Source: Candidatus Solibacter sp. (GTDB taxonomy: Bacteria; Acidobacteriota; Terriglobia; Bryobacterales; Bryobacteraceae). Taken from it: a stretch of 6,757 nucleotides of DNA. A program made the translations under genes and the position numbers. Shown here piece after piece: positions 1 through 5,553 of this stretch. Location of the stretch: positions 1-6,757 of the forward strand of contig JADGNS010000270.1 of assembly GCA_017883355.1 (NCBI GenBank), written 5' to 3'. The notes under the pieces were generated by a model. The model was not told the DNA's origin, did not search any database, and worked only from the letters and a program-made list of their open reading frames with translations. The stretch's first letter is position 1; every line of letters starts with the position of its first letter.

Positions 1-19
1 GCTAAACTGAAGCTATCCC

Positions 20-970
20 ATGATTCAAACGTTATTCGGCAGTGTCGAGCAGGAACCCAGCCTTCTGGAGAAGCTCAAGAGCGGCGTCCAAAAGACGCGC
101 GCCGGCCTGGTCACCGCCCTCGAAGACGCCCTGCAAGGCAAGAAGGAGATCGATGCCGATCTGCTCGATGAACTGGAGTCCACCCTCATCGCCGCCGATA
201 TCGGCGTCCGCACCACCGGCGAAATTCTGGAAAGCATCCGCCAGCGCGTCGACCGCCACCAACTCGCCGACGCCGCCGAGTTGAAGAACCTCATCCGCGA
301 ACACCTCCTCGAAATCCTCCAGGCCAGCGAACGCGCCCCGGCGCGCGTCGCCGAGCCCCCCGCCGTCGTCCTCGTGGTGGGCGTCAACGGCAGTGGCAAG
401 ACCACCACCATCGGCAAGCTGGCCAGCCGCTTCAAACACGAACAGCGCTCCGTCCTGCTCTGCGCCGCCGACACCTTCCGCGCCGCCGCCATCGAGCAAC
501 TGGAAATCTGGGGAGAGCGCACCGATACCCAGGTGATCCGTCAAAACGCCGGCAGCGACCCCAGCGCCGTCCTCTTCGATGCCGTCTCCGCCGCCAAGGC
601 CCGCAAGGTGGATTACGTCATCGTCGATACCGCCGGCCGCCTCCAGACCAAGGAAAACCTCATGCTGGAGTTGCAGAAGATGAGCCGCACCGCCCGCAAG
701 GTGATCCCCGGCGCACCCCACGAAGTGCTCCTCGTGCTCGACGCCACTACCGGCCAGAACGGCCTCGAACAGGCGCGCAAATTCACCGAGAGCTCCGGCG
801 TCACCGGCATCGTACTCACCAAGCTCGATGGCACCGCCAAAGGCGGCATCGTCGTCGCCATCGCCCGCGAACTGAATCTGCCCATTCGCTACATCGGCGT
901 CGGCGAGAAGGTGGAAGACCTGCTGCCCTTCGACTCCGAAAAGTTCATCGAATCGCTTTTTGAAAAATGA
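20..970 (+). CDS. ftsY: Signal recognition particle receptor FtsY (SRP GTPase)
   Basis: FtsY is the membrane-associated receptor that docks the SRP-ribosome complex at the translocon; it and Ffh activate each other's GTPase. The 316-residue protein has a helical N domain (about 1-105) followed by the G domain. Visible motifs are the P-loop GVNGSGKTTT (121-130), DTFRAAA (151-157), DTAGR (203-207), TKLD (267-270) and GVGE (293-296). The C-terminal FDSEKFIESLF is typical of the family. It lacks the long acidic A domain of the E. coli protein, so it is the short form common in many phyla. The ATG at 20 gives the expected N domain, although no clear Shine-Dalgarno site is visible in the 19 bases upstream. 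Its stop overlaps the ribD start (ATGA at 967-970), so the two are probably translationally coupled. Identity is secure: the FtsY-type N domain and length exclude Ffh, which carries an M domain. Confidence 0.97.
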   Translation: MIQTLFGSVEQEPSLLEKLKSGVQKTRAGLVTALEDALQGKKEIDADLLDELESTLIAADIGVRTTGEILESIRQRVDRHQLADAAELKNLIREHLLEILQASERAPARVAEPPAVVLVVGVNGSGKTTTIGKLASRFKHEQRSVLLCAADTFRAAAIEQLEIWGERTDTQVIRQNAGSDPSAVLFDAVSAAKARKVDYVIVDTAGRLQTKENLMLELQKMSRTARKVIPGAPHEVLLVLDATTGQNGLEQARKFTESSGVTGIVLTKLDGTAKGGIVVAIARELNLPIRYIGVGEKVEDLLPFDSEKFIESLFEK

Positions 971-2076
971 CCTCGATATACATGCGCGAAGCGCTCGACC
1001 TGGCGCGCAAGGGCCGCTCGTTGGCCAGCCCTAACCCGCTCGTGGGAGCAATCCTGGTGCGCGACGGTGAAGTAGTGGGCTGCGGCTTCCACACCTACGC
1101 CGGGCTCCATCACGCCGAAATCATCGCCCTCGCGCAGGCCGGCGACAAGGCGCGCGGCGCCACCCTCTACCTCAACCTGGAACCCTGCTCCCACCACGGC
1201 CGCACTCCGCCCTGCGTCGACGCCCTGATCCAGGCCGGCGTGGCGCGCGTCGTCGCGCCCGTCACAGACCCCAACCCGCTGGTCGCCGGACAGGGCTTTG
1301 CCAGGCTCCGCGCGGCCGGCATCGAAATCGAGATCCCCGCCGAGTTCGCCGCCGAAGCCGAAAAGCTCAACGAGCCCTTCCTCCACTTCATGCGCACCTC
1401 TCGGCCCCTGGTCACCCTCAAAACCGCCATCACCCTGGACGGCAAGATCTCCGCCCCCGACGACAATCGCGGCTGGATCACCAGCGAGCGCGCACGCGCC
1501 CACGTGCAGGAAATCCGTCACGATAGCGACGCCATCCTCACCGGCATCGGCACCGTGCTGGCCGACGATTGCCTGCTCAGCGACCGCACCGGCCATCCGC
1601 GCTGCCGCCCGCTCTTGCGCATCGTCATGGATTCCCTGCTCCGCCTGCCGCCGGATTCGAAAATGGTGCGCTCTGCCTCTGGCGACGTCCTCGTGGTCAC
1701 CACCAGCGCGGCCTCCGCGGAACGCCGCAAGCTGCTCGAATCCCGCGGCGTCCAGGTGCTCGCCTTCGATGGCCCCGGCGGGCGCGCCGACCTGCGCAGC
1801 ATCGTCGATTGGCTGGGCCGCCAGCGCTATCTCTCGCTCATGATCGAGGCCGGCAGCAAGCTCAACTGGAGCGCGCTGGAAACCGGCGTGGTCGATCGCA
1901 TCTTCTTCTACTACGGCCCCAAGATTTTGGGCGGCATGGAAGCCCTCCCCCTCGCCGGCGGCATCGGTCGCCGCCGCCGCTCCGACGCCATTCGCATCCA
2001 CAACATTACGATCCATCCCATTCCGCCCGACGAATTCGCCGTCGAAGGATACCTTGATGTTCACCGGAATTATTGA
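967..2076 (+). CDS. ribD: Bifunctional riboflavin biosynthesis deaminase/reductase RibD
   Basis: RibD performs two consecutive cytosolic steps of riboflavin synthesis: deamination of the diamino-pyrimidinone ribosylamino phosphate, then NADPH-dependent reduction of the ribose to a ribityl chain. Residues 1-145 form a cytidine-deaminase-fold domain with HAE (49-51; zinc ligand His49 and catalytic Glu51) and the second zinc site PCSHHGRTPPC (73-83; Cys74 and Cys83). Residues from about 147 form the reductase domain, with TLKTAITLDGKIS (150-162), GWITSERARAHVQEIRH (169-185) and TGIGTVLADD (192-201). The usual Pro after ADD is Cys202, a small departure. The C-terminal part has GSKLNWSALE and GPKILGG, typical of the family. 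Length (369) is normal. The start overlaps the ftsY stop by four bases and has no Shine-Dalgarno site, so translation probably depends on coupling to ftsY. No FMN riboswitch is possible here because there is no leader. Confidence 0.96.
   Translation: MTSIYMREALDLARKGRSLASPNPLVGAILVRDGEVVGCGFHTYAGLHHAEIIALAQAGDKARGATLYLNLEPCSHHGRTPPCVDALIQAGVARVVAPVTDPNPLVAGQGFARLRAAGIEIEIPAEFAAEAEKLNEPFLHFMRTSRPLVTLKTAITLDGKISAPDDNRGWITSERARAHVQEIRHDSDAILTGIGTVLADDCLLSDRTGHPRCRPLLRIVMDSLLRLPPDSKMVRSASGDVLVVTTSAASAERRKLLESRGVQVLAFDGPGGRADLRSIVDWLGRQRYLSLMIEAGSKLNWSALETGVVDRIFFYYGPKILGGMEALPLAGGIGRRRRSDAIRIHNITIHPIPPDEFAVEGYLDVHRNY
2044..2049 (+). promoter_or_regulatory. Shine-Dalgarno site for ribE
   Basis: GAAGGA lies inside the 3' end of ribD, seven bases before the ATG at 2057. 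It selects that ATG over the in-frame TTG at 2054, and gives the N-terminus MFTGIIEE that is characteristic of riboflavin synthase. Confidence 0.6.
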
Positions 2077-2683
2077 GGAGCTCGGCAGCGTAACCGTAGC
2101 CGGATCGCGTCTCTCCATCCGCTGCTCCACCGTCCTGAGTGATGCCGCCGTGGGCTCTAGCATCGCCGTCAACGGCGTCTGTCTCACCGTCGCCGAACTG
2201 CGCCCCGATTCGTTCTCCGCCGACCTCGCCCCGGAGACGCTCCAGCGCAGCAACCTGGGAGATCTGCGCCCCGGCTCGCGCGTCAACCTGGAACGCCCGC
2301 TCTCGCCGAACGGCCGCATGAACGGCCACATCGTGCAGGGCCACGTCGATGGCACCGGCGAGTTCCTCGCCCTGGATGCGCTCGGCGAAGACAACTGGTG
2401 GCTGCGCATCCGCATCCCCGACGCGCTCGACCCCTACCTGGTATACAAAGGCTCCATCGCCATCGACGGCATCAGCCTCACCGTCGCATCTATCGAGAGC
2501 GGCATACTCAGCGTCACCATCATCCCGCACACCTTCCGCAATACCACGCTAGCCGGCTACCGCCCCGGCGCGCGCGTAAATCTGGAGTGCGACATCCTCG
2601 CGAAACACGTCGAGAAACTCCTCCGCCGCCTCGATCTGAAACAGCCCCTCACCGTCGACAACCTCCGCAACCAGGGCTACTGA
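2057..2683 (+). CDS. ribE: Riboflavin synthase alpha subunit
   Basis: This enzyme converts two molecules of 6,7-dimethyl-8-ribityllumazine into riboflavin plus a pyrimidinedione; it usually works as a trimer. The protein has 208 residues, the family's normal size. It shows the internal duplication of lumazine-binding barrels. Repeat 1 begins MFTGIIEELG and contains GSSIAVNGVCLTV (33-45) and the PETLQRSNLG segment (59-68). Repeat 2 begins GHIVQGHVDG (90-99) and contains KGSIAIDGISLTV (131-143) and IPHTFRNTTL (156-165). The C-terminal NLECDILAKHVEKLL matches the trimerisation helix region. The gene overlaps the end of ribD by 20 bases, placing it in the ftsY-ribD-ribE unit. The partner genes ribBA and ribH are not in this window, so the pathway is at least partly split elsewhere or continues outside the window. 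The name ribC is used for the same gene in some organisms. Confidence 0.97.
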   Translation: MFTGIIEELGSVTVAGSRLSIRCSTVLSDAAVGSSIAVNGVCLTVAELRPDSFSADLAPETLQRSNLGDLRPGSRVNLERPLSPNGRMNGHIVQGHVDGTGEFLALDALGEDNWWLRIRIPDALDPYLVYKGSIAIDGISLTVASIESGILSVTIIPHTFRNTTLAGYRPGARVNLECDILAKHVEKLLRRLDLKQPLTVDNLRNQGY

Positions 2684-2694
2684 GGGCCAATACA

Positions 2695-2781
2695 GTGGGG
2701 CAGGCAATCCTGCCTGCGGCCGGCTTTCAGCCGGCTGGACCCGCTGGAAAGCGGGTCCGCAGCCTGGATAGGCTGCCCCAC
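2695..2781. repeat. Four-hairpin palindromic intergenic element
   Basis: All 87 bases fit one structure. A closing stem pairs GTGGG (2695-2699) with CCCAC (2777-2781). Inside are four perfect hairpins in a row. Hairpin 1 pairs GCAGGCA with TGCCTGC, loop ATCC (2700-2717). Hairpin 2 pairs GCCGGCT with AGCCGGC, loop TTC (2719-2735). Hairpin 3 pairs GGACCCGCT with AGCGGGTCC, loop GGAA (2737-2758). Hairpin 4 pairs GCAGCCT with AGGCTGC, loop GGAT (2759-2776). Only 2718 and 2736 are left between arms, and they could form a G-T pair. An alternative fold closes a nine-base stem, GTGGGGCAG with CTGCCCCAC, keeping hairpins 2 and 3. The element starts 11 bases after the ribE stop and ends one base short of the stop codon of the converging phosphoesterase gene. 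No transposase or coding potential belongs to it. From memory it resembles dispersed elements of Solibacter-like genomes; copy number was not tested. It could also act as a bidirectional transcription stop, though no T-run follows. Confidence 0.88.
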
Positions 2782-2782
2782 A

Positions 2783-3736
2783 TTACGTCTTCAGCTCCGC
2801 CACAATCTCCGCCGCGATCTTGCGCGCCTCGTCCAGTTCCCCGGGCGCCAGGCTGATCGCCCCCACCCGCGCGTGCCCCCCGCCGCCGTACCGCTCGCAG
2901 ATGGATGCCAGATTGTGCTTCGGCTCCACCGGCGTCCACGGGTTCGACCCCACGGAAATCTTCGTGCGGAAACTGGACGGGCTCACCGATACCGTGTAGG
3001 TCGATGCCGGAAACAAATAGTACGGGATGAACTTGTTGTACCCTTCCACGTCATGGCCCGTCAGGTCGAAGAACACCACACCGTCGTCCTGCCGCGCGCG
3101 GCCCCGGATCAAATCGATCAATTCCACGTGCCGCTGGTACAGCGGGGCGTAGAGCGACTGGATCTCCGGCTCCCCGATGATCTCCGCCAATTGCCGGTGC
3201 TGCATCCAGCCAATGATCTTCTGCACGATGCCGCTGCCTTTGGCGGCTTCAATCACCAGCGTCAGCTTCATCGCCGGCGCCCCCAGTTCCACCGCCGTCC
3301 TGGCGTCCGGATACTGCGCCCCGTCGATGATCAACGACCAGTGCACCAGGTCGTCCAGGTCCGGCGCGCGGAAGCCGAAGCGGTCGGCGCCTACCCGGCA
3401 GATGAACGCCGTGCAGCTCTTGTAGCTCGGGTCGTAGAGCTTCCTTCCGCTCGTGTCCTGCCGGAAATGCTCCTGGTCTGCGGCGTTGAGGAACGCGCTC
3501 TGGTGATGGTCGAACCACCACGTCAGCTTGGGATCGCTGGAGTACTTGAAGTCTACGATGGCGTTTTCGTCGCCGTCGAACAGCGAAGGTTCGAACAACT
3601 GCGACGCCTTATGGGCCATGCCCGTATAGCGAAACTCCGCATCCGGGTGGACCGCGCCCGCGATGAATCGGCTGAAGTAGGCAGCCGAGGCCGCCCCGTC
3701 AAAACAGTGATCGTGATACAGCACCCGTGTGAGCAT
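2783..3736 (-). CDS. DHH-family phosphoesterase
   Basis: A 317-residue soluble protein of the DHH/DHHA1 metal-dependent phosphoesterase superfamily (relatives include RecJ, NrnA and c-di-AMP phosphodiesterases). The N-terminal DHH domain shows motif I as YHDHCFDG (7-14), motif II VDF (Asp62), motif III FDHHQS (75-80, the signature DHH) and motif IV IIDGAQYPD (136-144, Asp138). The C-terminal DHHA1-type substrate domain carries GGGGHARVGA (284-293). Motif I has Cys11 where the first Asp of the usual D-x-D pattern stands; a C-x-DG form occurs in a known uncharacterised branch, so this is not clearly a defect. The substrate cannot be told from sequence: small nucleotides or nanoRNA are family-level guesses. 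The ATG at 3736 is fixed by an in-frame TGA nine bases upstream and by motif I lying at residue 7. No good Shine-Dalgarno site is visible. It is divergent from the dCMP-deaminase-like gene and convergent with ribE. Confidence 0.9.
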   Translation of the reverse strand: MLTRVLYHDHCFDGAASAAYFSRFIAGAVHPDAEFRYTGMAHKASQLFEPSLFDGDENAIVDFKYSSDPKLTWWFDHHQSAFLNAADQEHFRQDTSGRKLYDPSYKSCTAFICRVGADRFGFRAPDLDDLVHWSLIIDGAQYPDARTAVELGAPAMKLTLVIEAAKGSGIVQKIIGWMQHRQLAEIIGEPEIQSLYAPLYQRHVELIDLIRGRARQDDGVVFFDLTGHDVEGYNKFIPYYLFPASTYTVSVSPSSFRTKISVGSNPWTPVEPKHNLASICERYGGGGHARVGAISLAPGELDEARKIAAEIVAELKT

Positions 3737-3758
3737 GTAGTTTCAGAACGAGGAAAAC

Positions 3759-3777
3759 CTTTCAGCTTGCCTGAAAG
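3759..3777. promoter_or_regulatory. Perfect inverted repeat in divergent intergenic region (operator or 5' leader hairpin candidate)
   Basis: CTTTCAG (3759-3765) and CTGAAAG (3771-3777) are perfect reverse complements separated by CTTGC. A further copy of TTTCAG lies at 3741-3746. The palindrome sits in the 50-base space between the divergent phosphoesterase and deaminase genes, ending nine bases before the deaminase ATG at 3787. It could bind a dimeric regulator serving both genes or fold in the deaminase mRNA leader. Nothing in the sequence decides between these, and one 7-base palindrome can arise by chance. Confidence 0.35.
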
Positions 3778-3786
3778 CACGAAGAA

Positions 3787-4254
3787 ATGCAACTGTATGT
3801 TATGCGCCAGATCCCCACCTGGGACCACTATTACCTGGATATCTGCAAAGTCGTCGCCGCCCGCAGCAAAGATCCGAATACCCAAATCGGCTGTGTGATC
3901 GTCGGCCCCAACCACGAAATCCGCTCCACCGGCTACAACTCCTTCCCCCGCGGCATCCGCGACGATGTGCCCGAACGGCTCGTGCGCCCCACCAAATATC
4001 TCTGGATCGAGCATGCCGAGCGCAATGCCATCTGCAACGCCGCGCGCGCCGGCACGGCCACCGAAGGCTGCACCATTTACGTGGAGATCATGCCCTGCAT
4101 GGATTGCGCCCGCGCCGTCGTGCAGGCCGGAATCGTCCAGGTGGTGATTTCCGCCGAACGTATGGCCCAGTACTCAAGCGATTACTACGACGATCATTTC
4201 GGAATGGTCGAAGTCTTGTTCCGCGAAGCCAAGATCGGAGTCCGCCGCGTCTAG
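3787..4254 (+). CDS. dCMP deaminase-like protein (ComEB/DCTD family)
   Basis: A 155-residue zinc-dependent deaminase of the cytidine/deoxycytidylate superfamily. Zinc ligands and catalytic residue are visible: HAE at 76-78 (His76, Glu78) and PCMDC at 103-107 (Cys104, Cys107). The TWDHYYLDICKVVAARSKD start (11-29) and the GYNSFPRG motif (49-56) match deoxycytidylate deaminases, which make dUMP from dCMP for thymidylate synthesis, better than tRNA adenosine deaminase or free cytidine deaminase. Exact substrate is inferred. The start is uncertain: ATG at 3787 has only an A/G-rich stretch ahead and no classic Shine-Dalgarno site, and ATG at 3802 would give a five-residue shorter protein beginning at the conserved region. 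It is divergent from the DHH phosphoesterase, which might also act on nucleotides, so a shared salvage or clean-up role is possible but unproven. It converges on the zinc-ribbon gene, with 12 bases between the stops. Confidence 0.88.
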   Translation: MQLYVMRQIPTWDHYYLDICKVVAARSKDPNTQIGCVIVGPNHEIRSTGYNSFPRGIRDDVPERLVRPTKYLWIEHAERNAICNAARAGTATEGCTIYVEIMPCMDCARAVVQAGIVQVVISAERMAQYSSDYYDDHFGMVEVLFREAKIGVRRV

Positions 4255-4269
4255 GGGCGATGGCCCTTA
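4252..4269. terminator. Small hairpin spanning two convergent stop codons (possible bidirectional terminator)
   Basis: TAGGGGC (4252-4258) pairs with GCCCTTA (4263-4269) around the loop GATG, with one G-T pair. The left end is the TAG stop of the deaminase gene, and the right end is the reverse complement of the TAA stop of the zinc-ribbon gene. It fills the whole 12-base gap. No strong T-run follows on either strand, so terminator function is weakly supported. Confidence 0.3.
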
Positions 4270-4476
4270 TAACGATTCTTCCGTATCTGTCCGCGCCTCA
4301 GGCTCGGCCGGTGACGGAATGGCGGCATGCCGGTAGAAACGGCGTTCGCATCGCCGGCAGCGGAACGGCGCCTTGCCCAACGCCATCATGAACGAATCCA
4401 GCAGCCCTCGCGGCAGGGAATGCCGTACGTCGGCGCCGCCGCAACTGGGACACCGGAGTTTGCCGTCCGCGCTCAT
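4267..4476 (-). CDS. Small zinc-ribbon protein of unknown function
   Basis: A short protein (69 residues from the ATG at 4476) with a CPSC knuckle near the N-terminus (from residue 9) and a CRRC knuckle 25 residues later, within FRCRRCERRFYR. Two CxxC pairs at this spacing form a zinc ribbon. The intervening segment, RHSLPRGLLDSFMMALGKAPF, and the ending RRFYR match a pattern I recall in many small bacterial zinc-ribbon proteins. The C-terminal 20 residues are acidic and Pro/Glu-rich and look disordered. The frame stays open upstream to a TTG at 4506, which would add ten residues (79 in all); neither start has a convincing Shine-Dalgarno site, and ATG is preferred because the added residues look non-conserved. 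It follows fabD on the same strand, with 39 bases between them from the ATG (9 from the TTG), so it is probably co-transcribed. No function can be assigned; nucleic acid or protein binding is only a generic expectation. Confidence 0.75.
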   Translation of the reverse strand: MSADGKLRCPSCGGADVRHSLPRGLLDSFMMALGKAPFRCRRCERRFYRHAAIPSPAEPEARTDTEESL

Positions 4477-4515
4477 CCGCCCTGTGAGATTAACATCATT
4501 CGGCAAGCTGCCGCG

Positions 4516-5445
4516 CTATGCCGCACGCACTTTTTCCAGGTCCGCGGGCTCGCCGAACTTGACCCCGATGAGCGCCGGATCGATGTTGCGCAGCAGGCCG
4601 GTAAGCACGGCGCCCGCACCCACCTCCACGTACCGCGCTACCCCCTGCCCCGCCAGATACCGGATGGTCTCCAGCCAGCGTACCGGGTTCGGCACCTGCT
4701 GATAGACTCCCTCGCGCGACGCGGCGCCCGAGCGGATCTCGCGGGCCTGCCAGTTGTTCACCAGCGGGCACACCAGGTCGCGAAACTCCGTGGCATCCAG
4801 GTCCGCGCGCAAGCGTTCCTGCGCGGGCGTCATCAACGCGCAGTGGAAGGGCGCGCTCACCGGCAACAGCACCGCGCGGCGCGCACCCGCCGCCTTGGCC
4901 AGTTCCGCCGCCCGATTCACCGCGCCCGCATGGCCCGCAATCACCACCTGGTCCGGCGAGTTCAGGTTGGCCGCGCTGACCACTTCCCCCTGCGCCGCCT
5001 CCGCCAGCACCCCATCGAGTTTGCCCTCCGGCAGCTTGAGAATCGCCGCCATCGCGCCCACGCCCGCCGGCACCGCCTCCTGCATGTACTGCCCGCGCTT
5101 GCGCACCAGGCGCACCGCATCGGCAAACCGCAGGCTGCCCGCGGCCACCAGCGCCGAGTACTCGCCCAGGCTGTGCCCGGCGACGTAATCCGGCGTCATT
5201 CCCTCCGCGCGCAGCACTTCGAACGCCGCAATCGAAACCGTCAGCAGGGCCGGCTGCGTATTCTCCGTCAGTTTGAGTTGATCGTCCGGACCGTCAAAGC
5301 ACAACCGCGAAATCGCGAAGCCCAGCGCCTCGTCGGCCTCCTCAAAAACCCGCCGCGCCGCGGCATACGTATCGGCCAGCGCCTTGCCCATGCCAGCGGC
5401 TTGAGAGCCCTGGCCGGGAAATAGAAAAGCAGTTTTGGGTAGCAA
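4516..5445 (-). CDS. fabD: Malonyl-CoA:acyl carrier protein transacylase
   Basis: FabD moves malonyl from CoA to acyl carrier protein, supplying the extender unit for type II fatty-acid synthesis in the cytosol. The 309-residue protein has the complete signature: FPGQGSQ (9-15), TQPAL (63-67), nucleophile elbow GHSLGEYSA (90-98; Ser92), Arg117 in KRGQYMQ for the malonyl carboxylate, catalytic His201 in VSAPFHC (196-202), and the late QQVPNPVRW segment (249-257). Length is normal. The start must be TTG at 5445: an in-frame TAA lies nine bases upstream, and the next Met (19) comes after the essential GQGSQ loop. No Shine-Dalgarno site precedes it; instead a TATAAT box lies six bases away, which suggests a leaderless or near-leaderless message. 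Unlike the usual fabH-fabD-fabG-acpP cluster, its visible neighbours are a zinc-ribbon gene downstream and a divergent glutamate dehydrogenase upstream. Confidence 0.96.
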   Translation of the reverse strand: MLPKTAFLFPGQGSQAAGMGKALADTYAAARRVFEEADEALGFAISRLCFDGPDDQLKLTENTQPALLTVSIAAFEVLRAEGMTPDYVAGHSLGEYSALVAAGSLRFADAVRLVRKRGQYMQEAVPAGVGAMAAILKLPEGKLDGVLAEAAQGEVVSAANLNSPDQVVIAGHAGAVNRAAELAKAAGARRAVLLPVSAPFHCALMTPAQERLRADLDATEFRDLVCPLVNNWQAREIRSGAASREGVYQQVPNPVRWLETIRYLAGQGVARYVEVGAGAVLTGLLRNIDPALIGVKFGEPADLEKVRAA

Positions 5446-5450
5446 ATAAA

Positions 5451-5456
5451 ATTATA
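5451..5456 (-). promoter_or_regulatory. Candidate -10 box (TATAAT) for fabD
   Basis: On the minus strand a perfect TATAAT ends six bases before the TTG start codon of fabD. No good TTGACA-like -35 is seen 16-18 bases upstream. Transcription from this box would begin at or next to the start codon. A 6-base match in an AT-rich spot may be chance, but its position in the intergenic region of a GC-rich genome favours a promoter. Confidence 0.4.
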
Positions 5457-5484
5457 GCGGGAAGCGCGGAAATCATTGGGAAAC

Positions 5485-5524
5485 CTCGGTCTTTCTTTGC
5501 GATCTTGGCGCCTCTGCGAGAAAC
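5485..5524. repeat. Degenerate repeat-like tract (CGCAGAG/CGCAAAG type)
   Basis: Read on the minus strand, the tract runs CTCGCAGAGGCGCCAAGA followed by TCGCAAAGAAAGACC, a chain of degenerate units of about 8-10 bases built on GC(A/C)(A/G)AG(A/G). This resembles a class of dispersed intergenic tracts I recall from many environmental genomes, which when translated give peptides rich in RRxAKxxK. It lies between the divergent fabD and gdh starts, where promoters would also have to fit. Family membership is from memory and untested. Confidence 0.4.
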
Positions 5525-5553
5525 TCTTCTTTCCTCAATGGCATAATGAAACC

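Noticed and set aside
1..19. Tail of an upstream gene before ftsY
   Set aside because: TAA at 3-5 and TGA at 8-10 are present, but too little sequence is available to support any gene.
900..966. FMN riboswitch ahead of ribD
   Set aside because: The space upstream of ribD is the coding end of ftsY, with overlapping stop and start, and none of the conserved RFN-element structure is visible.
889..2415. Open frame of 508 codons on the minus strand across ribD and ribE
   Set aside because: It is antisense to two well-supported genes, its translation is low-complexity (Gly/Ala/Asp-rich) with no domain, and it reflects GC-rich codon use in the real genes.
2695..2781. Possible tRNA, because the element can fold like a cloverleaf
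   Set aside because: There is no TΨC-loop consensus, no seven-base anticodon loop and no D-loop pattern; all loops are only 3-4 bases and the arms form an inverted-repeat design.
2398..2856. Coding potential reading through the four-hairpin element
   Set aside because: The frame overlaps ribE out of phase and then the palindromes; its peptide is a by-product of the repeat and has no start signal.
2873..3898. Open frame of 341 codons on the plus strand across the phosphoesterase gene
   Set aside because: It is antisense to a gene with all DHH motifs, rich in Arg/His/Val without recognisable motifs, and overlaps the deaminase start in another frame.
4327..5424. Open frame of 365 codons on the plus strand opposite fabD and the zinc-ribbon gene
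   Set aside because: Its Arg/His/Gln-rich translation has no domain and mirrors fabD, whose catalytic residues are complete.
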